Of a stretch of DNA of 64,000 nt, positions 32,187 to 42,067 are shown one piece after another. Position 1 is the first letter of the stretch. The number at the start of each line of letters is the position of its first letter. The notes beneath the pieces were generated by a model. That model worked only from the letters and a program-made list of their open reading frames with translations. It ran no database searches and was not told where the DNA came from. The position numbers and the translations under genes were made by a program. Origin of the DNA: Candidatus Gastranaerophilales bacterium (GTDB taxonomy: Bacteria; Cyanobacteriota; Vampirovibrionia; Gastranaerophilales; Gastranaerophilaceae); the NCBI GenBank assembly GCA_947588755.1, contig CANPZB010000001.1:28598-92597 (forward strand), given 5' to 3'.

Positions 32187-32255
32187 GCTCACGCTCGAAC
32201 GACAGGCAAGACTCCGTCTTGCGGCGTTCTCATCGCGGGGGGTAATGTTTATTAA
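32187..32255 (+). repeat. 68-bp direct repeat, right border of RNA/HEPN cassette
   Basis: Same sequence and orientation as 31102-31169, offset 1085 bp. It lies directly between the HEPN gene and tRNA-Arg(CCT). The stretch 32068-32186 holds an inverted repeat GATTACGG/CCGTAATC (about 32112-32154) and nothing coding. Confidence 0.9.
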
Positions 32256-32269
32256 AAAAAATTAAAAAA

Positions 32270-32343
32270 TGGCCCCGGCGCGATTCGAACGCGCGATCTT
32301 TGGTTTAGGAAACCACTGCTCTATCCTGCTGAGCTACGAAGCC
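32270..32343 (-). tRNA. tRNA-Arg(CCT)
   Basis: The 74-nt gene has acceptor GGCTTCG/CGGGGCC (with G-U pairs), discriminator A, D-arm GCTCAGCAGGATAGAGC, anticodon loop TTCCTAA (anticodon CCT, codon AGG) and T-loop TTCGAAT. CCA is not encoded; a T-run follows directly. Confidence 0.95.
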
Positions 32344-32376
32344 ATATATTTTATTTTATCACAAATATTTTTAAAA

Positions 32377-32450
32377 CGTGCCTGATGCGATTCGAACGCA
32401 CGACCTTCTCCTTCGGAGGGAGACACTCTATCCTGCTGAGCTACAGGCAC
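32377..32450 (-). tRNA. tRNA-Arg(CCG)
   Basis: The 74-nt gene has acceptor GTGCCTG/CAGGCAC, discriminator G, D-arm GCTCAGCAGGATAGAGT, anticodon stem TCTCC/GGAGA with loop CTCCGAA (anticodon CCG, codon CGG) and T-loop TTCGAAT. It lies in tandem with tRNA-Arg(CCT), and argS is nearby on the same strand. Confidence 0.95.
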
Positions 32451-32465
32451 AAGCTTATTCTAATT

Positions 32466-33065
32466 CTACATAAATTCAGCTATTTTAGCAAGTGAATATG
32501 ATTTCATGCACTTATAAACTTCGTATGTTATCCTGCAGTCCTCAAGTCCTCTGTGCATTTTACCGATTTTTACGGAATAGTATTCGGCTAATGTTTTTAA
32601 TTTGTTATCCTTTGTTTTTGGCTTAATTTTTCTGGCTATTTTTAATGTATCCACATAATCATTAATAACTGGTGTATTAAAATGTTTTAATGATTTATCA
32701 TAAACAAAATTTATATCGAAATTAACATTATGACCTAATATTATGTCTTTTCCGATAAAATTAATATATTCAGGCAAAACTTCCTGTACGGGTAATTCGT
32801 TTTGTAACATCATTTCTGTTATACCGGTCAGAGAAGTTATATATTCTTTCAATTTTTGCTCCGGCTTAATAAGTCTTGTATAAGTGTCAACAATTTCATC
32901 ACTACGTACCTTTATGGCTGAAACTTCAATAATATCATCATTTTCGGGACTCGTACCGTTAGTTTCCAAATCTATGACAGTGTAATCATCAGGAAAAGTT
33001 AAAAGACTATTGCCTTTTAACCTTTCTTTAAGCTTAATTGTTCTTTTTTCATCGTAGTTTAGCAT
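32466..33065 (-). CDS. DEDDh 3'-5' exonuclease (DNA polymerase III epsilon-like)
   Basis: The 199-residue protein has ExoI YTVIDLETNGTSP (Asp/Glu metal ligands), ExoII LGHNVNFDINFVY and ExoIII HRGLEDCRITYEVY with His and Asp, the DEDDh set. It is similar to the proofreading subunit or to stand-alone DnaQ-like exonucleases. It lacks an obvious polymerase-clamp motif. The pair of tRNA-Arg genes lies just downstream and argS just upstream. Confidence 0.9.
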   Translation of the reverse strand: MLNYDEKRTIKLKERLKGNSLLTFPDDYTVIDLETNGTSPENDDIIEVSAIKVRSDEIVDTYTRLIKPEQKLKEYITSLTGITEMMLQNELPVQEVLPEYINFIGKDIILGHNVNFDINFVYDKSLKHFNTPVINDYVDTLKIARKIKPKTKDNKLKTLAEYYSVKIGKMHRGLEDCRITYEVYKCMKSYSLAKIAEFM

Positions 33066-33123
33066 AATAATAGAATTTACTTATTTACATGTTTACATTA
33101 TCTGATGTTAATTTCAAATTTTA

Positions 33124-34839
33124 TTACATTTTTTCAGGTGCGGTTACGGAAAGAATATTTTCCAGAGCATTTTTTAATATTGTTTTAACGGAATATACAA
33201 GTGCTATTCTTGCTTTCATTAACACTTTATCATCACATAGCACTCTGTTTGCATTGTAATAAGAGTGAAATTCCGAAGCCAACTCCTGAACATATCTGCA
33301 TATCATATAAATTTGTCTCTGTTCCGCTGAAGTTTTTATAACGGATTTATATTCTTCAAGCTTAAGTATAAGTCTTTTTGCGGTATCTAATGCGGGCAGC
33401 AAGTCGTTCGGGCTGATATTCTTAATAAAATCATTTAATTCGTTTTCGCAAATCAGTGCGGGCAATTTAGTACCGTTTTCGTTATTCTGTCTTTCCGATA
33501 CTGCAGTTCTTAGTATGGAACATGCTCTTGCGTGGGCATATTGTACATAAAAAACAGGGTTTTCGTCAGTATTTGTTTTAGCAAGTTCAATATCGAAATC
33601 TAAAGTTGTATCAATATTTCTCATTGACATCCAGAAGCGTGTTGCATCAACTCCTACTTCGTTTACCAAATCTTCAAGCGTAACCATATTTTTACGTTTG
33701 CCCATTCTGACTTCGTTGCCGTTAATCACCAGATTAACAAGCTGACCCAATAAAACTTCAAGTTTATCGGGGTTATAGCCCAGAGCCTCTATGGAAGCCT
33801 TAACGCGTGCAACATATCCGTGATGGTCTGCTCCCCATATATTAATCATTCTGTCATATCCGCGTTCAAGTTTGTCTATGTGATATGCAATATCTGCAGT
33901 TAAATACGTATTTGAGCCGTCGGCTTTTTTTATTACTCTGTCCTGATCATCTCCGTAACTTGATGATTTAAACCATACGGCACCGTCTTTTTCATATAAT
34001 TTTCCGCTTTCTTTCAGCTTTTTTACACAATCGTTTACTTTACCCGAGTTATGCAAATCCAATTCCGAATAAAAATTATCAAATTTTACTCTGAGTTTTT
34101 TAAGCAGTTCTTTTTGTATTTCTTCCATTTCTTTTTTCGCAAAATCAGAAAGTTCTTTTATGTCATCGGGTAAACCTTTGTGGGTTTGCAAATATTTTTT
34201 TGCAACGGGTATTAAATAGTCACCCGGATAGTAATTTTTTCTTTCGGTTTCGTCTGACGGGAAATCGATTTTTTCGCCTAATTCCTGTCTTATTCTTATA
34301 GCAAGCGAATTACCGAGTTTTTGAATTTGGCTTCCCGCATCGTTTATGTAAAATTCCTGATATACATCATGACCGTAAAATTTTAATAAATTAGCCAGTA
34401 CACTTCCCATAGCTGCCCATCTGCCATGCCCGATATGAAAAGGTCCTGTGGGGTTTGCCGAAATATATTCAAGAATAATTTTTTCTTTTTGAATTTTTTC
34501 GGGTTTAGCAAAATTTTCCTGTTTCTCAATTATTTCACAGATTAACTCCGAAAGAAGCGTATTTCCCGCTTTAAAGTTTATAAATCCTCCTGCAACGGTA
34601 TATTGGTTATCTTCTTGTTCAATATACTTTAAAATATTTTGGGCAATTTGTGCAGGTGAAATCCTTGCTAATCTAGCAAGTGATGATACATTGACCGCAA
34701 AATCACCGAAATCTGGATTTTTCGGACGTTCAACGATAAGCGTTCCGCACTCATAATCTTTCATTTCGCCTATATCATTATTTTTAACGGCATTAATTAT
34801 TGCCGTTTCAATTCTGTTTATAAAATAATCTTTAATCAT
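33124..34839 (-). CDS. argS: Arginyl-tRNA synthetase
   Basis: The class I synthetase (571 aa) has the N-terminal Add1 domain, the HIGH motif in SANPTGPFHIGHGRWAAMG (near residue 135), NIWGADHHGYVARVKA, and a C-terminal DALR anticodon-binding domain with ENPVFYVQYAHARACSI. The KMSKS loop appears as VRMGKRKNMV. Length is normal. GGAGAG precedes the ATG. Two of its substrate tRNAs are encoded about 700 bp downstream on the same strand. Confidence 0.97.
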   Translation of the reverse strand: MIKDYFINRIETAIINAVKNNDIGEMKDYECGTLIVERPKNPDFGDFAVNVSSLARLARISPAQIAQNILKYIEQEDNQYTVAGGFINFKAGNTLLSELICEIIEKQENFAKPEKIQKEKIILEYISANPTGPFHIGHGRWAAMGSVLANLLKFYGHDVYQEFYINDAGSQIQKLGNSLAIRIRQELGEKIDFPSDETERKNYYPGDYLIPVAKKYLQTHKGLPDDIKELSDFAKKEMEEIQKELLKKLRVKFDNFYSELDLHNSGKVNDCVKKLKESGKLYEKDGAVWFKSSSYGDDQDRVIKKADGSNTYLTADIAYHIDKLERGYDRMINIWGADHHGYVARVKASIEALGYNPDKLEVLLGQLVNLVINGNEVRMGKRKNMVTLEDLVNEVGVDATRFWMSMRNIDTTLDFDIELAKTNTDENPVFYVQYAHARACSILRTAVSERQNNENGTKLPALICENELNDFIKNISPNDLLPALDTAKRLILKLEEYKSVIKTSAEQRQIYMICRYVQELASEFHSYYNANRVLCDDKVLMKARIALVYSVKTILKNALENILSVTAPEKM

Positions 34840-34975
34840 TTTTATCTCTCCTGTAGTGTTATATTATCACAAATATACACTCAATTAATATCATAATTGC
34901 TATTTAAAATTGTTCACTCAGGCAATAAAAAATTATTTATAATTTTATAAAATAAATTTGAAAGTGAGGTAATTT

Positions 34976-35179
34976 ATGCATATTTTAAAAGTTATTACAT
35001 TTATTTTAGTTATTATCGGAGCATTAAACTGGGGATTGGTAGGTGCATTTAATCTCGATTTGGTTGCACTTATTTTTGGCGAAATGACAGTTCTCGCACG
35101 AATAGTATATATTCTTGTTGGCGTAAGTGCTATTATATATGCAATATCAGCTTACAAAGACGTATTTGAAAGATACTAA
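34976..35179 (+). CDS. DUF378-family small membrane protein
   Basis: The 67-residue protein has two hydrophobic helices (ILKVITFILVIIGALNWGLVG and ARIVYILVGVSAIIYAISAY) with the family signature GALNWGLVGxFxxDLVA. DUF378/YuzA proteins are widespread and uncharacterised. GTGAGG is the ribosome site. Its stop codon overlaps that of the convergent M16 peptidase gene. Confidence 0.85.
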   Translation: MHILKVITFILVIIGALNWGLVGAFNLDLVALIFGEMTVLARIVYILVGVSAIIYAISAYKDVFERY

Positions 35180-37995
35180 TCAACAAGCGAGTTTAGATAA
35201 TTTTCGTTAAATTTAAGTGTATTTTCGGTCGCGATTATTGAATATACCGGTTTATCTTTAAAAATATAATTGGCAGCATTGCGAATATCATCAGCCGTAA
35301 TGCTGTCTATTATATTGTAAATCATATTAGTACGCGTAACCCCGTATGTTGAATTAATATCATAATTGAGCATATTATTTTTTGTTGATGTACTTTCTTT
35401 TACGGATAAAAGGTCATTTTTTAGGGTTAATTTTGCACTGTCAAGTTCTTCTTGTGAAACATTTTCCGATTTTATTTTTTCTATATTCCTTTTAAATCCT
35501 TCTATGGATTTTTGCAAGTTATCATAACTTGTTTCACCTGTTTCTTTATTTTCGGTCGTAGTTCCGATATAGAGTGCTATACAGCCTGAATTTTCAGTAC
35601 TATCTATTGAAGATTTAACCGTATAGGCAAGTTTTTCTTTTTCACGAAGGTCTTTAAAAAGTCTGGATGATGGATTTTCGCCAAGGATTATATTTAATAA
35701 ATTTAATGCCGTACTGTCTTTTATATTTTTGTTGTCAAGATATTTGTATGCCATTACGATTTTTGCCTGATTTTTGTTATCAATGTCTGTCAGAACTTTT
35801 GATTTTGTATTCGGAGTATGGATATTTTTATATGTTTTAGGCTTAAATTCTTTCATATTATTCATACTCAAAATTTCATTAAAAACGTCATTTTTAAGAT
35901 ATGGTTTTTTGCTGAAAGGTGCTGAAACGGTTATATTTGCCTGAGCGTTTTCAGTTATTTGATTATAAAAATCTTTTACGTCATCCAGTGTTACCGTTTC
36001 CAAATCTTTAAGAATTTCATCTTTTGTTAAGTTGTAGGGCAAATTCGGATAAAGTTCCTTGCCTAATTTGTCGTAAACCGATTTTTCAGCATTTTTTAAA
36101 TTGTTTTCAAGCTGTTTTTTTGCATATTCAAATGTTTCATCATTAAATGCAGGATTTTTGAGAACTTCATTTGCATAAGCAAAAGCATTTTTTAAGCTGT
36201 CGGAAGGTGCGTTTATATTTACTCTTAACCCTTTTTTACCTGCGTAAAATACGTTTGAAATACCTTCTTTTGCAGTCAAATAATCATATTCGGCTTGATT
36301 TTTTGTGGATGAACCTTCATTTAAAATAATATTTAAAAGTAACATTGCGGAAGCTTTGGATTTGGGAAATTCATCACATTTAAAGTTGATTATTGAATAT
36401 GTATTGTCGTAGTTGGTGTCATTTGTTAAAACTTCTATGTTATTCGGGAATTTAAACTGATTAACTTTTGATAAGTTTATAACCTGTTCTTTTTTGCCTG
36501 CTATTTTGCCTTTGAAATTTATATTCTCAGCATTTTTATAGTTGTTAAGAATTTCTTCTTTCGTAGTTTTAGCCGGATGAATAACAGTTAATGCCGCTTT
36601 GTTCAGGTCAAAATATTTTTTTGCGGTTTGTGTAATTTCTTCGGGAGTTATTGAATTTAAAATATCGGCATAATTTTTCAGGTAATTTTCGTCATTTTTA
36701 AGAACGGATTCACCTATCAAACTGTTTATTCCGAACGAATTTTCAAAAATTTTGTTGTAATTTTTCAATAATATTCTTTTTGCAACCTTAATTTCGTCAT
36801 CCGAAGGTTTAAAGTTTTGAATTTTATTTATTTCATTGTATATGGTTTTTATAACTTTTTCGGAATTTTCATCTGAGCATTCCGCAGTCAAAAGCAGTGC
36901 CGATTTGTTGTCAGGGTAACATGTTATATCTTCGCTGCTTGCAAAAACACTTGTATTATAGGGCTTTAATGCTTTGTATGTCCTTGATAAAGACGATTGA
37001 AAAAGTATTTCCGCTGCAAGTTCCGTAGCAATTTTTTCTCTCGTATTTGAATTGTTCGGCCCGTCAAAACCGACTGTTACATGTGCTGCTGAAGCTTTAT
37101 CGGAAATTATGTCCTCACGTTTGGGATTTGTTAACGGAGTCAGCTTTTCAAAATGTCTGTTATTCGCAGGTATTCTGTTTGAGTTAAAATATTTGGATAA
37201 AAGTTTAATTGTTTCATCAGGCTCAACTTCTCCCGTTACAACCGTAATCATATTTGACGGATAATAGTTATCATTAAAATACTTTATGACATCATCTCCG
37301 GTAAGGTTTGTTATATTATCCGTTGAACCGCCGATTAAGTCGTTTGAGGTCGATTTTATGTCATAAAGATTTTTAACGGTATGATTTAGTGCGATATTCT
37401 CGCAGTCTGATAAAATCATATTTATTTCGGAATTTACAACTCCTTTTTCTTTTTCAAGTTTATTAACCGCAAAATGCGGTGTTTGAAGCATCGATGCGTG
37501 AATTTTGATTTTATGCTCCAAATCACTGTCATTAATTAAATTTGATTTTATATAGTAATTAGTTTCGGCAAATCCCGTACTTGCATTGGTTGAAGCACCG
37601 ATTTTATTTACTTCGTTAAAAAATTGCCCGTCATCAAGTCCGTCTGAACCGTTAAATAAATTATGTTCAATATAGTGACTTATACCCCTTAATTTGTCAG
37701 GTTCGTTCATTGAACCTGTATTTACATAAGTCTTTAATACCGTACTGCCTTCTTTTGGCAATATAATCACTCTTTGCCCGTTTGATAACTTATAACAATG
37801 TGCTTTTAAGTCATAAGGCAGATTAATTTCCCCTGTTTTTACGTATCCAATGGGAGTTTTAACCTCAAAATCAGGTATTGAATTATTCACTAATTTTATA
37901 TCAGGGGATGTTGCCGCAGGATTTTTGAAAGACACATTTTTATTTTGTCCCAAATATCTTGTATTCACGATATTATACGGTGCAATATTAAGCAT
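35176..37995 (-). CDS. M16-family zinc peptidase (pitrilysin-like), full two-lobe form
   Basis: The 939-residue protein has the inverted zinc motif HYIEH in GISHYIEHNLFNGSDG (near residue 88), with the downstream Glu in EKGVVNSEINMI. Two more repeat units follow, including the C-terminal R/Y region SRLFKDLREKEKLAYTV. Length corresponds to four M16 lobes on one chain. No signal peptide is seen; the first 30 residues are Asn-rich and include KNVSFKNP, a motif shared with other unknown proteins here. Likely degrades peptides. TATACT and AGGTAG precede the start. Confidence 0.9.
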   Translation of the reverse strand: MLNIAPYNIVNTRYLGQNKNVSFKNPAATSPDIKLVNNSIPDFEVKTPIGYVKTGEINLPYDLKAHCYKLSNGQRVIILPKEGSTVLKTYVNTGSMNEPDKLRGISHYIEHNLFNGSDGLDDGQFFNEVNKIGASTNASTGFAETNYYIKSNLINDSDLEHKIKIHASMLQTPHFAVNKLEKEKGVVNSEINMILSDCENIALNHTVKNLYDIKSTSNDLIGGSTDNITNLTGDDVIKYFNDNYYPSNMITVVTGEVEPDETIKLLSKYFNSNRIPANNRHFEKLTPLTNPKREDIISDKASAAHVTVGFDGPNNSNTREKIATELAAEILFQSSLSRTYKALKPYNTSVFASSEDITCYPDNKSALLLTAECSDENSEKVIKTIYNEINKIQNFKPSDDEIKVAKRILLKNYNKIFENSFGINSLIGESVLKNDENYLKNYADILNSITPEEITQTAKKYFDLNKAALTVIHPAKTTKEEILNNYKNAENINFKGKIAGKKEQVINLSKVNQFKFPNNIEVLTNDTNYDNTYSIINFKCDEFPKSKASAMLLLNIILNEGSSTKNQAEYDYLTAKEGISNVFYAGKKGLRVNINAPSDSLKNAFAYANEVLKNPAFNDETFEYAKKQLENNLKNAEKSVYDKLGKELYPNLPYNLTKDEILKDLETVTLDDVKDFYNQITENAQANITVSAPFSKKPYLKNDVFNEILSMNNMKEFKPKTYKNIHTPNTKSKVLTDIDNKNQAKIVMAYKYLDNKNIKDSTALNLLNIILGENPSSRLFKDLREKEKLAYTVKSSIDSTENSGCIALYIGTTTENKETGETSYDNLQKSIEGFKRNIEKIKSENVSQEELDSAKLTLKNDLLSVKESTSTKNNMLNYDINSTYGVTRTNMIYNIIDSITADDIRNAANYIFKDKPVYSIIATENTLKFNENYLNSLVD

Positions 37996-38084
37996 AATAC
38001 ATCTACCTATAGTATATTTAAAAAAAGAAAGCTTATAAAAATTGCCTGATATGTAAAGAAATATTGAAATTATTTACATTTATT

Positions 38085-39140
38085 TTAAACAACAACCTTA
38101 TTAAGTCCGCGGGGTTTATCGACATTTCTTTTCAAATATAATGCGGTTTCTAAGGCTAAAAGCTGTGCGGTAACTATAATACAAAAAGATTTAACTATTT
38201 TGCATTCACATTCCGTATTAAGATTAAAATTAAAGTCTATTTTTTCGTTAGAATTGCCGATTATGCATATAGGCGGATTGTAATCGGATTTGATTTTATT
38301 CAAATTTTTTATTGCCGAATAGCTTAAATCTCCGTCGGAAATATAAATTAACGGGAATTTGTTGTTTAAAACCGCAACGTGTCCATGCATAAATTCACCT
38401 AAAAGCATTGCAAAAGTATTTATGTATGAAGTTTCCTTTACTTTTAGAGAAACCTCTTTTGCAAGTGCATAAGATATTCCGTCTGCCGTAACTGCCAGAT
38501 TTTTATATTTAGAGAGAAAATGTGCAACTTTTTTTATTTGTTCTCTGTTGTTATAAGTTTTTCTTATATAATCCGGAAGTTTTTTTAAATTCTGAAGGTA
38601 ATCATCGGTATTAACCCCTTTTAGAGAAGCATATTTCAATACAAGCAATGTAAGACAAAGCATTTGAGCGGTTAAAGATTTTGTCGCCGCTATACTTCTT
38701 TCTTCTCCCGCATGACATTCAATTTTATAGTCTGATGCCTGCCAGATAGTTGAGTCTTTTTTGTTCGTAACACATAATGTGCGAACTTCGTATTCTTTGG
38801 CTCTGACAAGAGCTTTGTTTGTATCTGTTGTTTCACCTGACTGCGTTATAAAAACATATAATATATTGTTATCATGCGGTACTGCGGATTTTAATAAAAA
38901 TTCGCTTGAATAAATGGCTCTGGCTTCCATATCAGCGATATTTCCGAATAAATCAGCTATATACCTCGCACAGTTGTATGAAGAACCGCTTGCAACCAGT
39001 ACGACTTTTGCAATATCCGTCGGAACATCTAATAAAATACTGTTATTATCCGTACTCACATCCAGAATATGTTCTAAAATGTCAGCCTGTTCGAATATTT
39101 CTCTTTCCATACCGGATATTTGCTTTTTCTTAAAAAACAT
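38085..39140 (-). CDS. SIS-domain sugar isomerase/deaminase (GlmS C-terminal-like)
   Basis: The 351-residue product has two SIS domains: VLVASGSSYNCARYIADLF, TQSGETTDTNKAL and ERSIAATKSLTAQM in the first, and a second from about residue 195 with GEFMHGHVAVLN. It has no glutaminase domain. The set resembles AgaS/FrlB/GlmS-isomerase proteins acting on amino-sugar phosphates. GAGAGG precedes the ATG. It follows gatB by 25 nt at the end of the efp-acc operon. Confidence 0.85.
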   Translation of the reverse strand: MFFKKKQISGMEREIFEQADILEHILDVSTDNNSILLDVPTDIAKVVLVASGSSYNCARYIADLFGNIADMEARAIYSSEFLLKSAVPHDNNILYVFITQSGETTDTNKALVRAKEYEVRTLCVTNKKDSTIWQASDYKIECHAGEERSIAATKSLTAQMLCLTLLVLKYASLKGVNTDDYLQNLKKLPDYIRKTYNNREQIKKVAHFLSKYKNLAVTADGISYALAKEVSLKVKETSYINTFAMLLGEFMHGHVAVLNNKFPLIYISDGDLSYSAIKNLNKIKSDYNPPICIIGNSNEKIDFNFNLNTECECKIVKSFCIIVTAQLLALETALYLKRNVDKPRGLNKVVV

Positions 39141-39165
39141 TTAAACCTCTCTTACGTTATCGGTT

Positions 39166-40608
39166 TTATCCGAGAATTTCTTTTAAAATATCATTAACTG
39201 CTTTAGGATTAGCTCTGCCTTTTGTCTCTTTCATTACTTGTCCCACGAAAAATCCGAAAAGCTGTGTTTTGCCGTTTTTATAAGCTTCTACCTGATTAGA
39301 ATTTGAATTGATTACTTTTTGAACGATTTCTTTTAATGCATTTTCATCGGTAATTTGGCTTAAACCTTTCTTTTCTACAATTTCAGAGGCAGAAGTACCG
39401 TCTTTTAACATCTCAAATATAATTTGTTTCCCGATATTGTTTGAAATAGTATTTTTTTCAATCAGAGAAATTAATTCGCTGAGATTTTCGGGTGTAAGTT
39501 TTGTATCGCTGATTTCAATATGTTCTTCTTTCAGATAAGCAGCAATTTCGCCCATTATAAAGTTAACGGCAGTTTTTGGATTTGCCCCCGATTTTAAAAC
39601 TTCATCAAAGAATAACGCAAGTCCCATCTGTTCAACTATAACCGAAGCATCATATTCGCTTAAACCTAAACCTATATATCTTTCACGTTTTGCTTGAGGA
39701 AGTTCGGGCATTTTATTTTTGATTTCATTTACCCATTCTCTTGATATTTTTAAGGGCATAAGGTCAGGTTCGGGAAAATATCTGTAATCATGAGCATCTT
39801 CTTTACCTCTCATTGAACGTGTTTCTTTCGAATTGTCGTCCCAAAGTCTTGTTTCCTGAACTACCTGTCCGCCTTCTTCGACTATTTCAATTTGTCTGTC
39901 TATTTCAAATTCTATTGCTCTTTGCAATGCCGAAAAACTATTGACATTCTTGATTTCAGCACGTGTACCGAATTCTTTGGAGCCTTTAGGCATTATTGAG
40001 ATATTTGCATCGCATCTCATAGAGCCTTCTTCAAGGTTTCCGTCGCAAACTCCGATATATCTTACGATATTGCGGAGTTCTTCCATATAATTTCTTGCTT
40101 CCTCTGAACTTCTCATATCAGGCTCGGATACAATTTCCAAAAGCGGTGTACCTGCTCTGTTAAGGTCAACCAGAGAATAACTTGAACCCGCAAGTCCGTC
40201 TGCTCCCGCATGAACCAGCTTTCCGGCATCTTCTTCAAGATGAGCACGCGTAATACCTATTCTTTTACCTTTTACGTTTATATAGCCGTTTACGCAAATA
40301 GGCTGATCATATTGTGAAATTTGATATCCTTTAGGTAAATCCGGATAAAAATATTGTTTTCTGTCAAATTTACAGCATTCGGGAATTTCGCAATTAAGAG
40401 CCAAACCAGTTAATATACCCATATTTACAACTTCTTTATTTAAAACCGGTAATACACCGGGCATTCCGAGTGTTATAGGACTTGTTTGAGTGTTGGGTTC
40501 ATGACCGAATTCACATCCGTCAGGTGCAAATATTTTTGATTTGGTCTTTAACTGTGCATGAACTTCCAGTCCGATAACTACTTCATATTTATCTCTTAAA
40601 TTTTCCAT
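39166..40608 (-). CDS. gatB: Aspartyl/glutamyl-tRNA amidotransferase subunit B
   Basis: GatB (480 aa) activates misacylated Glu-tRNA-Gln or Asp-tRNA-Asn for amidation by GatA. Motifs: VVIGLEVHAQLKTKSKIF, PITLGMPGVLPVLN, RKQYFYPDLPKGYQISQYDQP and DLNRAGTPLLEIVSEPD, with a C-terminal YqeY-like tail domain (KGRANPKAVNDIL). Length is normal. It is 12 nt after accC in the same operon. gatA and gatC are not in the window. Confidence 0.97.
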   Translation of the reverse strand: MENLRDKYEVVIGLEVHAQLKTKSKIFAPDGCEFGHEPNTQTSPITLGMPGVLPVLNKEVVNMGILTGLALNCEIPECCKFDRKQYFYPDLPKGYQISQYDQPICVNGYINVKGKRIGITRAHLEEDAGKLVHAGADGLAGSSYSLVDLNRAGTPLLEIVSEPDMRSSEEARNYMEELRNIVRYIGVCDGNLEEGSMRCDANISIMPKGSKEFGTRAEIKNVNSFSALQRAIEFEIDRQIEIVEEGGQVVQETRLWDDNSKETRSMRGKEDAHDYRYFPEPDLMPLKISREWVNEIKNKMPELPQAKRERYIGLGLSEYDASVIVEQMGLALFFDEVLKSGANPKTAVNFIMGEIAAYLKEEHIEISDTKLTPENLSELISLIEKNTISNNIGKQIIFEMLKDGTSASEIVEKKGLSQITDENALKEIVQKVINSNSNQVEAYKNGKTQLFGFFVGQVMKETKGRANPKAVNDILKEILG

Positions 40609-40620
40609 TTTTATATCTCC

Positions 40621-41991
40621 TTAGTGTAAATCGTCATTTTGTTTCAATTCTTTACGTTTATAATATTCATCAATAAATCCCGTGTTAAAATTACCGCTTA
40701 TAAAAACAGGATCTTCTATTATATCCTGATGAAAAGGAATTGTTGTCTCAATACCCGTTACAACATATTCTTTTAATGCACGGTACATCCTTCTTCTTGC
40801 TTCATTGCGTGTTCTGCCCCAGCAGACAAGTTTCCCTATCATAGAGTCATAATAAGGCGGGATTTTATAATCCTGATAAACATGCGAATCAACTCTTACC
40901 CCGAAACCGCCCGGAGTGACGTAACCCGTAATTTGTCCGGGGTTTGGCATAAAGTCTTTTTCGGGATTTTCGGCATTAATTCTGCACTCTATTGCATGAC
41001 CTCGCAGTACTATATCTTCCTGTTTAAAATCAAGTTTTTCACCTGCCGCAACTAAAATTTGTTCACGAACCAAATCAACGTTTGAAATCATTTCGGTAAC
41101 GCAGTGTTCAACCTGAATACGCGTATTCATTTCCATAAAGTACCAGCTTCCGTCGTTATCCAACAAAAACTCGCAAGTTCCCGCACCTTCATAATTTATG
41201 GCTTTTGCCGCTCTGACAGCTGCCGCTCCCATTTCTTTACGGGTTTTTTCGTCTATTGCGGGGGATGGTGCTTCTTCAATAAGTTTTTGGTGACGGCGTT
41301 GAATAGAACAATCACGTTCACCAAGATGAACAACATTTCCGTATTGGTCGCCTAAAATTTGTACTTCAATATGTCTTGGATTTTCAAGATATTTTTCGCA
41401 ATATACATCGGGATTACCGAAGAAATTTTGTGCTTCCGTCTGACAAAGACTCAAATTGACTTCAACATCTTCGTCGTTTCTGCATATTCTCATTCCCTTA
41501 CCGCCGCCGCCTGCCGTGGCTTTGAGTATAACGGGATATTTAACTTTTGACGCAAAATCTTTTACTTCTTCTGCGGATTTAATTATGCCAGTTCCCGGGG
41601 TAACAGGAACATTATTTTCAATCATTGTTTTTCTGGCGGTAGCTTTATCACCCATTTTACGCATGGAATCAGCGGTAGGCCCGATAAATTTTATACCTTG
41701 GCGTTCGCAAACTTCGGCAAAATCAGCCCTTTCCGACATAAACCCATATCCCGGATGAATTGCATCAGCTCCCGAAACTAACGCTGCCGATATTATGGCA
41801 GGTATGCTTAAATAACTTTTTGAACTCTGAGCGGGACCGATACAATATGCTTCGGTTGCAAGTCTGACGTGTAATGAGTTTGAATCAGCCTGAGAATATA
41901 TTGCGACTGTCGGAAGTCCTATTTCTCTGCATGCTCTTATTATTCTTACGGCTATTTCACCGCGGTTGGCAATTAAAACTTTTTTAAACAT
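40621..41991 (-). CDS. accC: Acetyl-CoA carboxylase biotin carboxylase subunit
   Basis: AccC (456 aa) carboxylates biotin on AccB using ATP and bicarbonate, the first step in fatty acid synthesis. Motifs: [18 protein letters not shown], the Gly-rich ATP loop [31 protein letters not shown] and [17 protein letters not shown]. It follows accB by 76 nt; that gap contains a GGCGG/CCGCC hairpin without a T-run. The carboxyltransferase genes accA/accD are elsewhere. Confidence 0.97.
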   Translation of the reverse strand: MFKKVLIANRGEIAVRIIRACREIGLPTVAIYSQADSNSLHVRLATEAYCIGPAQSSKSYLSIPAIISAALVSGADAIHPGYGFMSERADFAEVCERQGIKFIGPTADSMRKMGDKATARKTMIENNVPVTPGTGIIKSAEEVKDFASKVKYPVILKATAGGGGKGMRICRNDEDVEVNLSLCQTEAQNFFGNPDVYCEKYLENPRHIEVQILGDQYGNVVHLGERDCSIQRRHQKLIEEAPSPAIDEKTRKEMGAAAVRAAKAINYEGAGTCEFLLDNDGSWYFMEMNTRIQVEHCVTEMISNVDLVREQILVAAGEKLDFKQEDIVLRGHAIECRINAENPEKDFMPNPGQITGYVTPGGFGVRVDSHVYQDYKIPPYYDSMIGKLVCWGRTRNEARRRMYRALKEYVVTGIETTIPFHQDIIEDPVFISGNFNTGFIDEYYKRKELKQNDDLH

Positions 41992-42067
41992 ATCTCTTTT
42001 ACGGCAAAAATATTACCGTCCTTTCACTGAAAACTAAGGCGGAAAACCCGCCGTTATGATTTGTAAA

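Noticed and set aside
41992..42067. GGCGG/CCGCC hairpin between accB and accC as a terminator
   Set aside because: No T-run follows on the coding strand and the operon clearly continues; perhaps an mRNA stability element.
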